Source: Cerioporus squamosus (taxonomy: Eukaryota > Basidiomycota > Agaricomycetes > Polyporales > Polyporaceae). Taken from it: 34,128 nt of DNA. Positions 1 through 10,401 of this stretch are shown piece after piece. Both the position numbers and the translations under genes were made by a program. Location: positions 1-34,128 of the forward strand of contig JABYQS010000299.1 in assembly GCA_022592435.1 (NCBI GenBank), in the 5' to 3' direction. The notes under the pieces were generated by a model. That model had not been told where the DNA came from, did no database searches, and saw only the letters and a program-made list of their open reading frames with translations. The number at the start of each line of letters is the position of its first letter. The first letter of the stretch is position 1.

Positions 1-31
1 ACCTCCACCACCACGAAATAGCCTTTCCAAC

Positions 32-2667
32 ATGCCTCTCCCGGCGAACAGCACGCTCTCTCTGATGGGCCTTCCAGCTGAGGGAGATGCCTTGTACTCG
101 CGACCAAAACACGCGATGATTGTCCGCATGTCTGCGGAGACCTTCGACGCCTTGGACCAGCTGGCCGATTCCAAGAAGCTTGAAGTGCAGTTCGGAGACA
201 CCCCGGTACGTATCCTTTGTGCATCCACGTTTAGTCAAGGGTTCTTATGTGCGTAAAGGGATTCACCATCGGGGACACCTTCTTTCCTGTCAAACCGAGT
301 TCCGAGAACGCCCAGAACCACGAGCTCTACCTCCGCCTGCCAAACATTCCGAAGGGCAAGGGGCTGGCGCCGCTCAAGCTGCACGCGAATGTGATGCAGA
401 AGCTCATGGTGGAGAGGCGATTCGACGAAAAGGTCCATGAGACGGTACGTGATCGCACGCTAGAGGCGGAGAAGGAGCGTAAAGAGCGCAAGACCGTCTA
501 CCTCGACAAACCACCCGACCTCAGCTACTCGGGCTCGAAAGGCAAGAAGAAGGACGCTTCTGCACGTCGGCCGGCTGTCACGTCGTCGAGCTACGCGTCG
601 TCCTCGAGGCCTTCTGCTCTCCCCACACCAAGTCATCCCTCTTCGTCTAGGGCATCACCACTCCCCACTTCCAGCCATACAACGGCACCTTCCAGCAGGT
701 CGATCCCTTCCGGTGCAGACCATGCGTCTTCGTCCAAGATGTCGCCACTGCCACCCTCACGTTCTCACACCAACGGCACTTCCAGCGACTCGGGAACCAG
801 AGCACGGCTCATCCACTGTCTTGCCCTAAAGCACCGTACCACGGACGCCGTCATCGCCTTGTGCGTTGGGAAGGATCCAACGCCGCGGACGAAGAACGAG
901 CTCGTTTCTCTCCTTCAATCGGTGAGTGGTCTCATCATCGGTTCCTCGTTCATGGCTATATGCGCGAAATAGGTCGGGGAACGAGTCCCTGTGGCGAGAA
1001 ACAGCGGTCCGGATGCCCCACAGCGATGGCAACTCAAGCTCGACTCGTGGCGCGAGGTGCGGCCATACGAATGGCCCAATCTCACCGACGAGGAGCGGAC
1101 CCAATTAGCCCGACAAGCTCGCCAAGCTTACCAAGACCTACGCATACCGACATCGGATCCTGTATGGGACAGCGCGCGCTTCCGCTCCTCCGATGAACCA
1201 GCGTCTGGGTTGTCAAGCAAGTCCACAGCTAGCACGCGCGCGCCTCCGGAGAAGAACGGAGTGGTCATGACGAAGAACACAACGAAGAAGTCCAAGACTG
1301 CGGACCGCAAGAAGATGTCGGACATCATGATACCTGCCAAGGATGAGAGCAGCAAAGGGAAGGCTCGCGACATGGACGAGAGCAGCGCAGCAGGGACTCC
1401 TACGACCGCCTCAAGGCCCCCTGTACGCCGACAGCCTGGCTCAGGGTACAAGGCGAAGAACTCAGTCACTCCGCCGATCGTTGACGTCCGGGGGAACTCC
1501 CCACTTCCTCCGATACCGAAGAAATCGGGGCCTGTAGACGCACGGGAGAGCAAACGCGAGCCTCCTGCACCTTCTGGATCTGCGAAGCCGCAACCACCGA
1601 TCCCTCCTCCGCAGACTCACGAATCGCGATCGAATGCGGGCGCGGCTGCGTCTGCCTCGATGCGCAAGAAGCTCAAGGATGGTCAGTCTACTTCCAGTCA
1701 TCGTTCGGACGATCGACGCGAAGACAGACGAGACGAGCGAGCGAGCGAACGCCCACGCGAACAGGAGGAGAAACCTCGGGCAGTGAAGGCTGCCGCAGCC
1801 TCTCCCCTTCCGCCACCCTTGCCTTCGTTCAAGCGGAAAAAGCCACCGCAGGACGGCAACGAATCCGAGTTCTCCGAGCGAGAGGTGCCGCTACGCGCCA
1901 GCACTTCGAAGAAACGCAAGCTCGAGGAGTCGCAACCTAGTCCGGCTGAGAAGTTGCGTGGGCGGGACCTATCCCTTCCCAAGAAACCCGTGGTACGCGA
2001 ACCTTCGCCATTGGCACCTCCACGCACGAAGGTCAAGCAGGAGGCTTCTCCGCTGTCCTTGGCTTTCTCACCCCCACATGTCCGGGCCTCGTTGCCACCC
2101 AAGCCTCCTACCGCAGATAGACCACACCCCGCTTCCTCTTCTTCCTCGCCCAGCGTTAAGGGCACCAAAGCTTCGCAGCTGTCACGCTCATCGAGCAACA
2201 AGCCTCACCGGAAGTCCCCTATCTACACCTCGTCTGAAGACGAATCGGAGCGTAGCGTCGCTCCCTCGCGGTCCCGCGCGACCCAGCGGGCTCATTCTCC
2301 ATCCGTGGAGCCTCCCGCGAAGCGGTTCAAGGCGACGCACACGCCCCGCTTCAAGCCGGGCCGGCCGCTCCCCGCAGACAGTGCTGGGCTACGCAAGTAC
2401 TACCATACGTGCTGGCGGGTCTGGCACGACCTGTACGAGGACCACGACCAGCGGCGGAAGCGCATCGAGCGCATGCTGAAAGGCAGCGACGATCGTGCGG
2501 AGGCGACGGATGATGACATGGACGTCGACGAGCTTTCGCCGGACGTCGTCCTCGGGTTCATGGAGGACCTGACGGCGGTGACGAACGAGCTGCACAAGGT
2601 GCGCAAGGCGTATGAGCAGCTTGGAGGCAAGAGCGATGCTCTGGGCGAGCTCGTGGATGTGTGCTAG
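32..2667 (+). CDS. ELL: ELL-type RNA polymerase II elongation factor
   Basis: ELL proteins bind RNA polymerase II in the nucleus and suppress pausing, acting in the (super/little) elongation complexes. Model: exons 32-205, 259-921 and 973-2667 (introns 53 and 51 nt, GTACGT/AAAG and GTGAGT/AATAG, both phase 0), 843 residues. The start ATG at 32 has context CCAACATGCC. The N-terminal part (about 1-120) is compact. Residues about 239-330 hold the most ELL-like segment, beginning RARLIHCLALKH and running into SWREVRPYEWPNLTDEE, which resembles the winged-helix-like part of the ELL N-terminal family. About 330-745 is a Ser/Pro/Lys/Arg-rich disordered linker. About 749-843 is helical and charged (KYYHTCWRVWHDLYEDHDQ), in the place of the occludin/ELL C-terminal domain, but I see only loose resemblance. 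Family call rests on pattern memory; the exon model is strong. Convergent with the F-box gene downstream. Confidence 0.78.
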
Positions 2668-2964
2668 ATGTGTGCTCTGCTCGACATGGTCGTCGTGTAC
2701 TTGTATATAGATGCGTATTCTGGATGGACGGACACTCGGACGTGATTGAATACATGAAGCCCGCGCTTGGCTGGTCTTTAAGACAGTGAGGCAGATGGTC
2801 CGATTGTGGGACATGGAAGAGCGACCAACAGGTTCGGCCTCTGAACTGCAGACCTACACAACCCCTCGTATGCTTCTCTGTCGTCTTCGCGTCTTTCTGA
2901 ACTGAGGGTTCGTGGCATGTGACTGTACGAAAGCTTTCAGCTTCCCAGCAAACTTGGTGAGGTG
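2668..2964. other. Convergent intergenic region
   Basis: This stretch lies between the 3' ends of the ELL gene (+) and the first F-box gene (-). It should carry both 3' UTRs. I see no further gene and no convincing polyadenylation signal that can be assigned from sequence alone. Confidence 0.5.
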
Positions 2965-3936
2965 TCAGTTGAGGTTTGTGCTTGTATGCAGACTGCAGCG
3001 AACCTCCTGACGCTCCCGCACTACGGCGACTCTTTCTCGCACGAAATCTCGTTTGGCGGCCTGGCCGTGGAGGGTTCCCCACGCATTCCTGAATGCACGC
3101 ACTTCCGGCATGTGGTACAGGTTTTCTGTAATGATACTACTACCAGCCCCCCCAGACCAACTGCCCTGACAGTTAGCACCTGGCTTGCACGGGGGTGCCC
3201 GAAGCGTGACGTACCTCCATTCGCCCACCTCGGTGGTGAGGAACTTCTTGTCAAGGAACTCTGGAAACTCGTCGCGGACCTTCTCGGTGATCTTGAAGGC
3301 GGCCCAATCATGAGGAACAATCCTGTCATTGGAGACAAAATTCAGTTCCCGGCAAAAATGGGTCGTCCAGAGGCGCACATCTCTTTCCTGCATGCGGAGC
3401 AATAGCGTACGGCGAGTCTCCAGAATGTCTTGTCGATGTGCTGCGTGCTCAGACTTCTGTAGCACCCCTGTGATCGTGAAGAAGGCAGGAACGTCAGTGG
3501 CCCACTGTGGCGGGAAACTAGGAGCGCAACACGCACATCGCATCTTTTCTCGAAGATGAAGAACGCGTACGCCGGTTCGCTGAGGTATAACGGTGGCTCT
3601 GGGAGCCCCACGACGTTACACCTCGCTCGTTTCCATATGATGGAGGAGTGGCGTTTCATGAAGCATTGACGGAGAGCCTTGCATGTACGCGCAAGCGTCA
3701 AGAGGTCCTTGGGCTGGAGGTACCCAGCAATCTGCGACCCATGATGTCAAGCACGGGGAGGACGGATGAAGTCGAGGACTACTCACCTCACAGAACAACT
3801 CGACAGGCAGCTTGAGCAGTCTCGCCACAGTTCTTGTTTTCTGCTTCACAGCAGACTGAGGGAGTTGATTAAGATGGGATATGTCAGACGCGGTGCTAGC
3901 TTGACTTGTGACTGGTCAGACCTTACGACGAGCCAT
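2965..3936 (-). CDS. F-box protein, short paralog (C-terminally truncated)
   Basis: F-box proteins present substrates to SCF ubiquitin ligases through Skp1. Model (minus): 3936-3922, 3855-3787, 3731-3537, 3467-3379, 3322-3215, 3160-2965; 223 residues. The F-box runs from KLPVELFCE across an intron into IAGYLQPKDLLTLARTCKAL, followed by IIWKRARCNVVGLP and LSEPAYAFFIF, the usual Agaricomycete arrangement. A Cys4 motif follows: CDGC, 20 residues, then CSAC. Exon 3 is 195 nt, the same length as its counterpart in the 7251-9748 gene. Weak point: the first intron (3921-3856) needs a poor donor, GTCTGA; without it the frame from the ATG meets TGA at 3918-3916 after six codons. The protein ends where the long paralog still has several hundred residues to go, so it may be a relic. 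The last intron (3214-3161) is in frame and could be retained. Confidence 0.68.
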
Positions 3937-5164
3937 GGTTGTGCTACAGCGAATGGGTCAAGGGAGGTACCTCAGAAGTAGTACGCTTGAATCAACTGCA
4001 CTGAACGTAGCGGGAAGAGAGGAGCATAGCGACATAAATCCAGGGGAGATGGCATTAAATGGAGAAGTACTCGTTGTTGTCAGCTTGTGGGCGTACTGGC
4101 GCTCTTGCTTCTCCTGGCATACTGTGGCGTGGTGCTGCACTGGACAGGAATTTCGGATAACAAGGCATCTTCAGCCACATTGGGACTAGTGATTCAAGAG
4201 CATTACAGCCTAGCCGCATGTGAGCGTCGGAATATTGCCTGTACGGAAGGAAATAGTGAGCAGAAACAAGGCTAGTACTGCTCCATCAGTAAAACCCTGA
4301 ATTTATTAGTGAACTTAGCTTATCTTAGAACGACTTAGGAGGCCAATAAGAGCCCTAAGATCGGCGCTTATGGGGGCCAAACACGCGTGGCTGTGCACTC
4401 CCAAGTGGCCCCAAGGCCGGTCTTGTTCGTCGCCTTTGATCTCGCTCAAATCATGTCCGTTTGCTGTGGAACTTGAGCAGTGTGTTCACTGCATGCCCAC
4501 GTATGCTCCCTCAAGATTTCATACAGAATGGTTTACCTCACGCAGAGATATCGCGGGCGCCAGAACCTGCTAATATCAGCTAAGATGCTTAAGTACGCTA
4601 ATAAATTCGGCCATTTACTGATGTCGTGTGTGCGATGCGCATACCCAGGCATCGAAAGTTGCATTATCGTCGCCAATTTTAGGCGGAGGGCATTTGAATC
4701 ATGTCGCGCCTGGGTCCGGGACACTGTAAAGCTAGTATCGGCATCTTGAATTAGAATCTAGGATGTTCTCCTGGTCCCTGACTGAGGTTACTTAGTCCGC
4801 AACCATACGAGTCGGACAAGTATGAGCACACTCACTAGAGTTCAGGGGAAGGGGAGGGTCGGCATAGGAAGAAGTACTGACTATGAAGCTGGACTTCAAA
4901 GGTGGGATTCCGACGGTGTCTGGGCTCGGACGCCGCGGCGTACTCGACTGTCGACAACTCGGCGACGACCGGACACCCCCAGTACGGTTACTACGGCCCA
5001 GGTATGAGCGCCAGCGGTCTTGTTACCCACCTCTTCCTCCTCCTCCGGAAGACGTCCTTGGACGACGGTGCACGAACAAGTTTGGCGAGGCCCACGGATC
5101 TACCAGCCTGAACAATCTTCCCCTACCCTAGAGACATCCGACAAGTACGTTCGTATGGCTCTGA
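3937..5164. other. Intergenic region without recognised gene
   Basis: About 1.2 kb between the F-box start and the NmrA-like 3' end. Parts (around 4290-4790) look more A/T-rich than the genes. A weak hairpin CTTAGG...CCTAAG lies near 4335-4360. Small open frames (4087-4275, 4822-5111) show no family resemblance and no splice model. I see nothing else in it. Confidence 0.5.
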
Positions 5165-6357
5165 TCACAAGCCGCGCAGGAAATCTTCGACATTCTTCCA
5201 CTTCCACAAGCCCTGGCCGGGATTAACGAGCTCATTGGAGTTCGAATCTGACCAGTCGACCTTGCCCTCGCCGATGAGTACTCTGCAAAAACCATAGCAG
5301 GTACAGTCAGCTCATATGCGTCTATGACCGTCATTATGGCCCAGTCTGGCTCGTTCCACTCACCGAACGAAGTCCATGATAAAGTTGCTCGGGTTTGCCT
5401 TCAAGTTCTTCTTGTACTCGTCGAGGTCGTAGCTCTTGATCTCGCCCTTGGGCACGCCCTTGACGCGCGCGACGGCATCGCGGATGTCCTCGTAGCTCAC
5501 GTTTTGGCCGGAAATGCGCACATGGTTCGGGACAGTCGCCGCGGTGGCGGGATCAAGCGAGAGGATGGCGAGCCGCGCGACAGAGCGAGCGATGTCGTCC
5601 TCATGGGTCACCGCGATGCGGAGGCTGGCTGGGCCGAGCGGAGAGTAAACGTTTCTCTCGATGTCGATACCCACTGTGACGTGAAGCACAACATGTTAGA
5701 GGATCTGCGAGTAAGGTGTGCAGGCGATAGAGAAAGCGTACGAGCGGGGAGGAAGAACCATCGGGCGAAATTGCCGGTGTAGACTGAATTAATCTTCGTC
5801 TGCGTTCCTTGCAATGCGGCCTGAGTGTTCGCGAGGATGACACGCTTCCGTCCCCACTCAGAGTGTTCATAGCCTTCGAAATCGTTCTGACGCCAGTCAC
5901 TGTATCGCGTTCGATGAGCACTGGAGAGCGTGAAATACCGCAGCCGTGCATGAGGTACTTACTCTCCAAATTCACTCAGGAAGTAAACCTTCGGGTTGGC
6001 ACGCACGACAGCGTCCAACAACTGCTTCTTTGCCTCCTCCGGGATGAATGTAGGGAGGGCGTTGACGACCATGTCGACGCCGGAGAGCACGTCGTCAAAG
6101 GAGTCGCTAGTCTTATAGAGTTTTCCGCCGAGGTTCGCGAGTTGTTGGGCTTTGGGGGAGCTCGGGTTCCGAGTAGTAATGCGAACGACGGGGAACTGCT
6201 TGCGGTACTCGGTGAGGAAGATGAGGCTGATGCGGAAACCTGGAAGGAGGCAGTCAATGCCCGTATGTCCTATATTGAGGGATGAGTGGCGCTTGCCTAT
6301 GTCCCCGGTGCCGCCGAGGATGGCGACAGTTCCCGTAACGTTGTTGGAGGAGGACAT
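5165..6357 (-). CDS. NmrA-like / isoflavone-reductase-type NAD(P)-binding protein
   Basis: A Rossmann-fold protein of the atypical short-chain dehydrogenase class (NmrA/HSCARG/isoflavone reductase group); these bind NAD(P)H and act either as redox-sensing regulators or as small-molecule reductases. Model (minus): 6357-6297, 6239-5963, 5920-5742, 5673-5364, 5282-5165; 314 residues, normal for the family. The dinucleotide motif GGTGDIG is at residues 15-21. Next come FLTEYRKQFPVVRITTRNP, DMVVNALPTF (strand 4/5 region), YFLSEFG, then DFEGYEHSEWGRKR. The C-terminal part has RLAILSLDP, VRISGQNVSYEDIRDAVAR and the end motif NELVNPGQGLWKWK. Intron 1 (6296-6240, 57 nt) has a GC donor (ATAG|GCAAGC); intron 2 (5962-5921) is only 42 nt. 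Intron 1 is a multiple of three without stops, so retention would add 19 residues just after the glycine motif. Substrate unknown. Confidence 0.88.
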
Positions 6358-7250
6358 AGCAGTGGAACTATTGTGAGTTGGCCGAAGAGGCTCAAGTTGC
6401 ACCTTGGCGATGTTGAGGCACGGGTACAAAGTACTTGACTTTATACCCCAGCGACTGTCTCTCGCTTGCTTCGGATGCATCTTGCTAGCCGCAACTGCCC
6501 GTCCTGCACAGAGCAAGTTCCAAACGTGGTTGCAAGGTTCTGTCTCGCTGACAGAGCAACTGCTGGCGCCTACCATTATGACGAAGCCAAGGACGTTGCA
6601 CCATGTTGCATCTCCCAACTTCGACTTACAGTCATCAACCGATGTTCGGAACACTCTGATTTCCCGGGGCGGTCGGCCATTCATGCTTTCTGGTTTGGTA
6701 TTAAGAGTACATAACGGTTAGCATGGTACGCGGTTCTGAACACACAGGAGACTCACCCTCGGCGCTCGTCTTAAGCGTCATGCGTAGTGGCGGTATTGCC
6801 TCCACCAAGAGGAACCAAATGTTCAGAGGGACGCGTATCCCACAGGCATAGTGTGCGGTATGCTATGGGAAGCAAGGAGGTGGTCTCAGGCATATAGCGT
6901 TGCAGTGGTAATCAAGTCGGCCAAGGTTCGGCCAAGGTTCGGGCATGGTTAGCGGGTGGGGCTCCGGCAGCCTAGGAACATTTGTCAGCACTCGTTCAAG
7001 TTATGCGACATATCAAACACTTCAGAGAGTACTTGCTATGGATCGTGGGCGAGTGTCGAAATGTTGAAAGACGGCTAAAGACGGTGAAGCTGCGAATGCG
7101 AGACGGTACCAATGCAAACCAATTAGGCCAAGTCCGGACGTGAGCGTGGCAGAGCTCTTCTGCAACCGCCCCGTCCGCATAAAACGTCAAAGCGCTTTTG
7201 GCAAATTGATGTGTAGTTCGTCCCTACATGTAGCAGGACGAAAAGATAGA
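6358..7250. other. Intergenic region with a short 11-bp tandem duplication
   Basis: About 0.9 kb separating the NmrA-like gene start from the 3' end of the long F-box gene, both on the minus strand, so it should hold the NmrA promoter and an F-box 3' UTR. The unit CGGCCAAGGTT occurs twice in a row at about 6918-6939. The plus-strand open frame at 6404-6721 shows no family resemblance. I see no other gene. Confidence 0.45.
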
Positions 7251-9748
7251 TTAGATAGACGAAGACACGAAGGCAGCCAATGCTTGAATGGCAGACATCG
7301 TAGTCAATGCGCGCCGTCCCTGCGGGTAGATACGTATGGGTGTAGGCATGCACGGTCGAATGTCCGTGTGTAGGTAGTAGTCGACATCAATCCTGACAGC
7401 CCGGATCCCATGGTTGCTGAAGCCAACATCAGCACCGCCAGTCCGTCAACCTCAAAGACACTCACCTCGAGCAGTGTTTGCCGATGTCGGATAGGTCCCC
7501 GCGGTAGCGACAACGACGGCAGCCGTAGACGAGACTTGTGTCTTCAAGTCGGGTCTGTACTGCCAATGAAAGCTGGAATGCCTCTAGCTCGAGTGCCTTG
7601 GCGGTGTCCTCCGCATTGAGTACCTGGAAGGACCCAGAGCAGCTCGTTTCCTGACGTGCCTGTGACATCGTCAGTAAGAACACGGGCAGCATGATGGGAA
7701 CAAGAGACGACTGACCGCCATCTTCCAGTCCAAGACCTGACAATGTCGCCGACACTCGCTGCAGACAACCCGAACATCACAGCTTTCCATGTCTTCGTAT
7801 GTGACTGCATTTGGATCCTTGCCACATGCCTCAATCGCCGACCGCGTCCTATCCAGAGAGGGATTGAAGACGAAGGCTTCGCTGTCCCACATGTACGATC
7901 GGCTCAGCCGGTTGCACGCGGCTAGAACAGCTTGGCCATACAGAGTCCGAGTGTCGTCCGTCATGAAAAATAGGAACTGCCTCCGGCGTGCACACTGATG
8001 CGCAAGGATTTGAGGCCACCTCATGCTTTTGTATGAGCAGCGTGTGCAGTCAAGCGTGGCCACAGCGAGTGACAGCGGATCCACGTCGTCTGGCACCGAC
8101 CCCAAAGCGTCGGTGATCATCTTCAAGAAGTCGGCCTTGCGTTCCTCACGCCAGGTAGCGACTAGCTCTGGAAATAGAATCTGCATCTTCAATAGGGTGT
8201 CGTCTTCGAAAGCGGTCTCAGCTGAGACATCTATACAATCGCGGAAGGGGGGCATCAATGCAAGGTCTGCAAAGGTCGGGTGCCAGTCAGTATCCGCGGT
8301 CCGCGGATTTTGGGCCCGTTCCCATTGTTCGAAGAGGCTGGACAGCAGTGCGAGTCGTGGTTGCAGTTCCTCGACACGCTCTGCACACAGGCGATAGTTG
8401 CGATGCTTCTCGAGGACTTTTATGGCATCTTTCCGAATCGTAGTCCACGCTATATTGTGTATTAGTCCTGTATGTTGCTGTAACAGAGCGAGAGAACCCC
8501 CAAACCTCGATCACTGAGCTTCTCTGCCTTACGGACGGACTGCATTGTCTTGATTTGACCAAGAGCCGCGCCATCTCTCCAATCTAGCTCACTTCCCCAG
8601 CCTCCGTCGCGCAATCGTTGCTCGACCCTGAGGTAAAATGAGTGTTCCAACACATGCTCGAGAGAACTCACATACTCATTGATACGGCCCTCTCGCAGCA
8701 GTTTGAGCTCTGCGTACTTGCGTGCATCTTCTTCCACCCATCGGCTGATAGAAGTGCTAAACTGTGAGGAGTTGGTATTAGTTCCCAAATGCGAGCGGAT
8801 CGCGACGCCTCACCTCCCGTCTCAATCGCACATCTTGGCGAGCGCACTCGCAGAACTGGATGCGCTCCGTGTCACTGGAGAAACCGCCGTCCCAGACTGC
8901 CTTAAGACGGTCGAAATCGGGACGGTGGTAATAGTCACCGGGATATCTCCTAGCGCATGAATAATACCATAAGAGCTGGCACGCGTCACAAACGTCAAAG
9001 GGTACGCACGTAGATGAGATATGGGTTGCAAGTAAAACCGGGTCGCGTATGTTGTCTTGAATTTGCGACACGAGCACTCTTGCTGAAGTGGTACTAACGA
9101 GCCTGGAAAAAGAGCGAGTTGCCATACAGGTCCGATTACACCGAAAATTCAAGTACTCACTGTTCGCTCTGGCATTGCGCACAATAACGCGCAGCAAACT
9201 CCCATACAGCGATGTTGCTACCGTCAGATATAGCACAGCCCTGACAGAGAAGACTTCCGCTTAGCATTCACGAGTGGAAGTATATGAGGGGTTGCACGTA
9301 CGTGGCAGTGAGTGAAGAAGACCAAGTTCGCGTATGCAGGTTCGCTGAGGAATGGCGGACAGTCAGGGAGGCCATCAACCTGCTTCCGAGCCGCTTTCCA
9401 GAACGGCGCGGAGTCTCGACTCATTAGGAACGCGCGAAAGTCTCTTGCAGTTCGGGCCAGGTTGACCAGATCGCGAGGGTGCAGAAGGCTGAAGATCTGC
9501 GTAGCTAGAGTCAGAGACGGTGCTACTTTTGCGCCTGCGTGAGAGCCACATGTGCATGTCCAACGACGTGGCCCAAGAGCCGGAGGTGAGGAATAGTATG
9601 AACTGACCTCGACCAGGATGTCCAGAGGCATTTTGGGCAGGCCTCCGAGTTGAGTTCGACCATCCGCCTTCGTTGCATCAATCGGGTTGCTCCTGGCTGC
9701 CTCATTTCTTTGAGCAGTTCTTTTCCTGCTCTTCTTTCGTGGGGGCAT
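7251..9748 (-). CDS. Long F-box protein with zinc-finger-like Cys/His clusters
   Basis: Predicted SCF substrate adaptor. Model (minus): 9748-9608, 9496-9302, 9240-9161, 9102-8814, 8761-8506, 8449-7716, 7659-7466, 7416-7251; 684 residues, all junctions in frame. Start MPPRKKSRKR is basic. The F-box is GGLPKMPLDILVE (35-47) plus IFSLLHPRDLVNLARTARDF, then LSEPAYANLVFF. A Cys4 motif pairs C111/C114 with C132/C135. The middle (about 210-350) is charged and helical, with LSDRAWTTIRKDAIKVLE typical of the family. Near residue 450 is CTRC followed by HQC. The C-terminus has C612-x2-C615-x11-H627-x4-H632, a C2H2-like finger split by the last intron. Intron 1 is 111 nt; intron 7715-7660 has a TACTGAC branch site. 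A 60-nt intron inside exon 4 (GTGCGT...GCGCTAG, about 9017-8958) is possible and would give 664 residues. Substrate unknown. Confidence 0.82.
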
Positions 9749-10401
9749 GGCTCAGGTAGCGCAGGGAGAGGGCTTGATTGGAGGCAACGAAACCACCAGC
9801 AGCCTGGCCGAAAGCCCCGGAGATACAAAGATGAAGCAAGAGAAAGTCGTTCGCCCAAGGTGTGTGGTATGTGAGCTGCAAATTTCCGCACAGCGAACGC
9901 AGTCTGGACAAATAGCTCTCTGGCAGGGTGGACGTCAGAGGTTGGCGTTGGAGAGGTTGAAACGTTCAAGTTGAAGTTGAACAGTTGAGAAGCGCCAGCG
10001 CTTATACGCAGTTAAATAGTACAGCCACCACCATCTTGTAACGCTACCATGCTGCATGGAACACTTCTTTATCGATACTTCAAGTCCATCCCCTCGCCCG
10101 CTTTGTCTGACACGATCTATTCGGGAGGTATCTGAAGCAGCTCGTCCTCCTGCTCCATGCAGTAGTTTATACATTGCGCGTAGCAATGCCGGGTGCTCAT
10201 AGTAGGGGGTAGGCCCTACTATTTCGGACCCTCATCCTGTCCATGCATCGATCACGTTCATAAGGAGTGGATTGTCAACCCGTAAGGTCGTAACTGTGAT
10301 ACTAGATGGCCCTGCACACCGGCAACGAACCAATTCGCCATCCTTGTGCGCAAGTGTATGTGTACTTTTCCCGCGAGGAAAGCGCCGCCGAGACGCGTCC
10401 C
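9749..10401. other. Intergenic region
   Basis: About 650 bp between the start of the long F-box gene and the 3' end of the Mdm31-like gene. It should contain the F-box promoter and the Mdm31-like 3' UTR. I see no gene, repeat or recognisable element here. Confidence 0.45.

Noticed and set aside
4087..4275. Short plus frame starting with a hydrophobic Leu-rich stretch, like a signal peptide
   Set aside because: Only 62 codons, no flanking splice signals, no homology I recognise; the hydrophobic start alone is weak evidence.
4822..5111. Open frames just downstream of the NmrA-like gene, including a Tyr/Gly-rich peptide
   Set aside because: Overlapping frames of similar length, no start context or intron support; could not be tied to a gene.
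6404..6721. 105-codon plus-strand frame upstream of the NmrA-like gene
   Set aside because: No domain or conserved motif, and it overlaps the expected NmrA promoter region.
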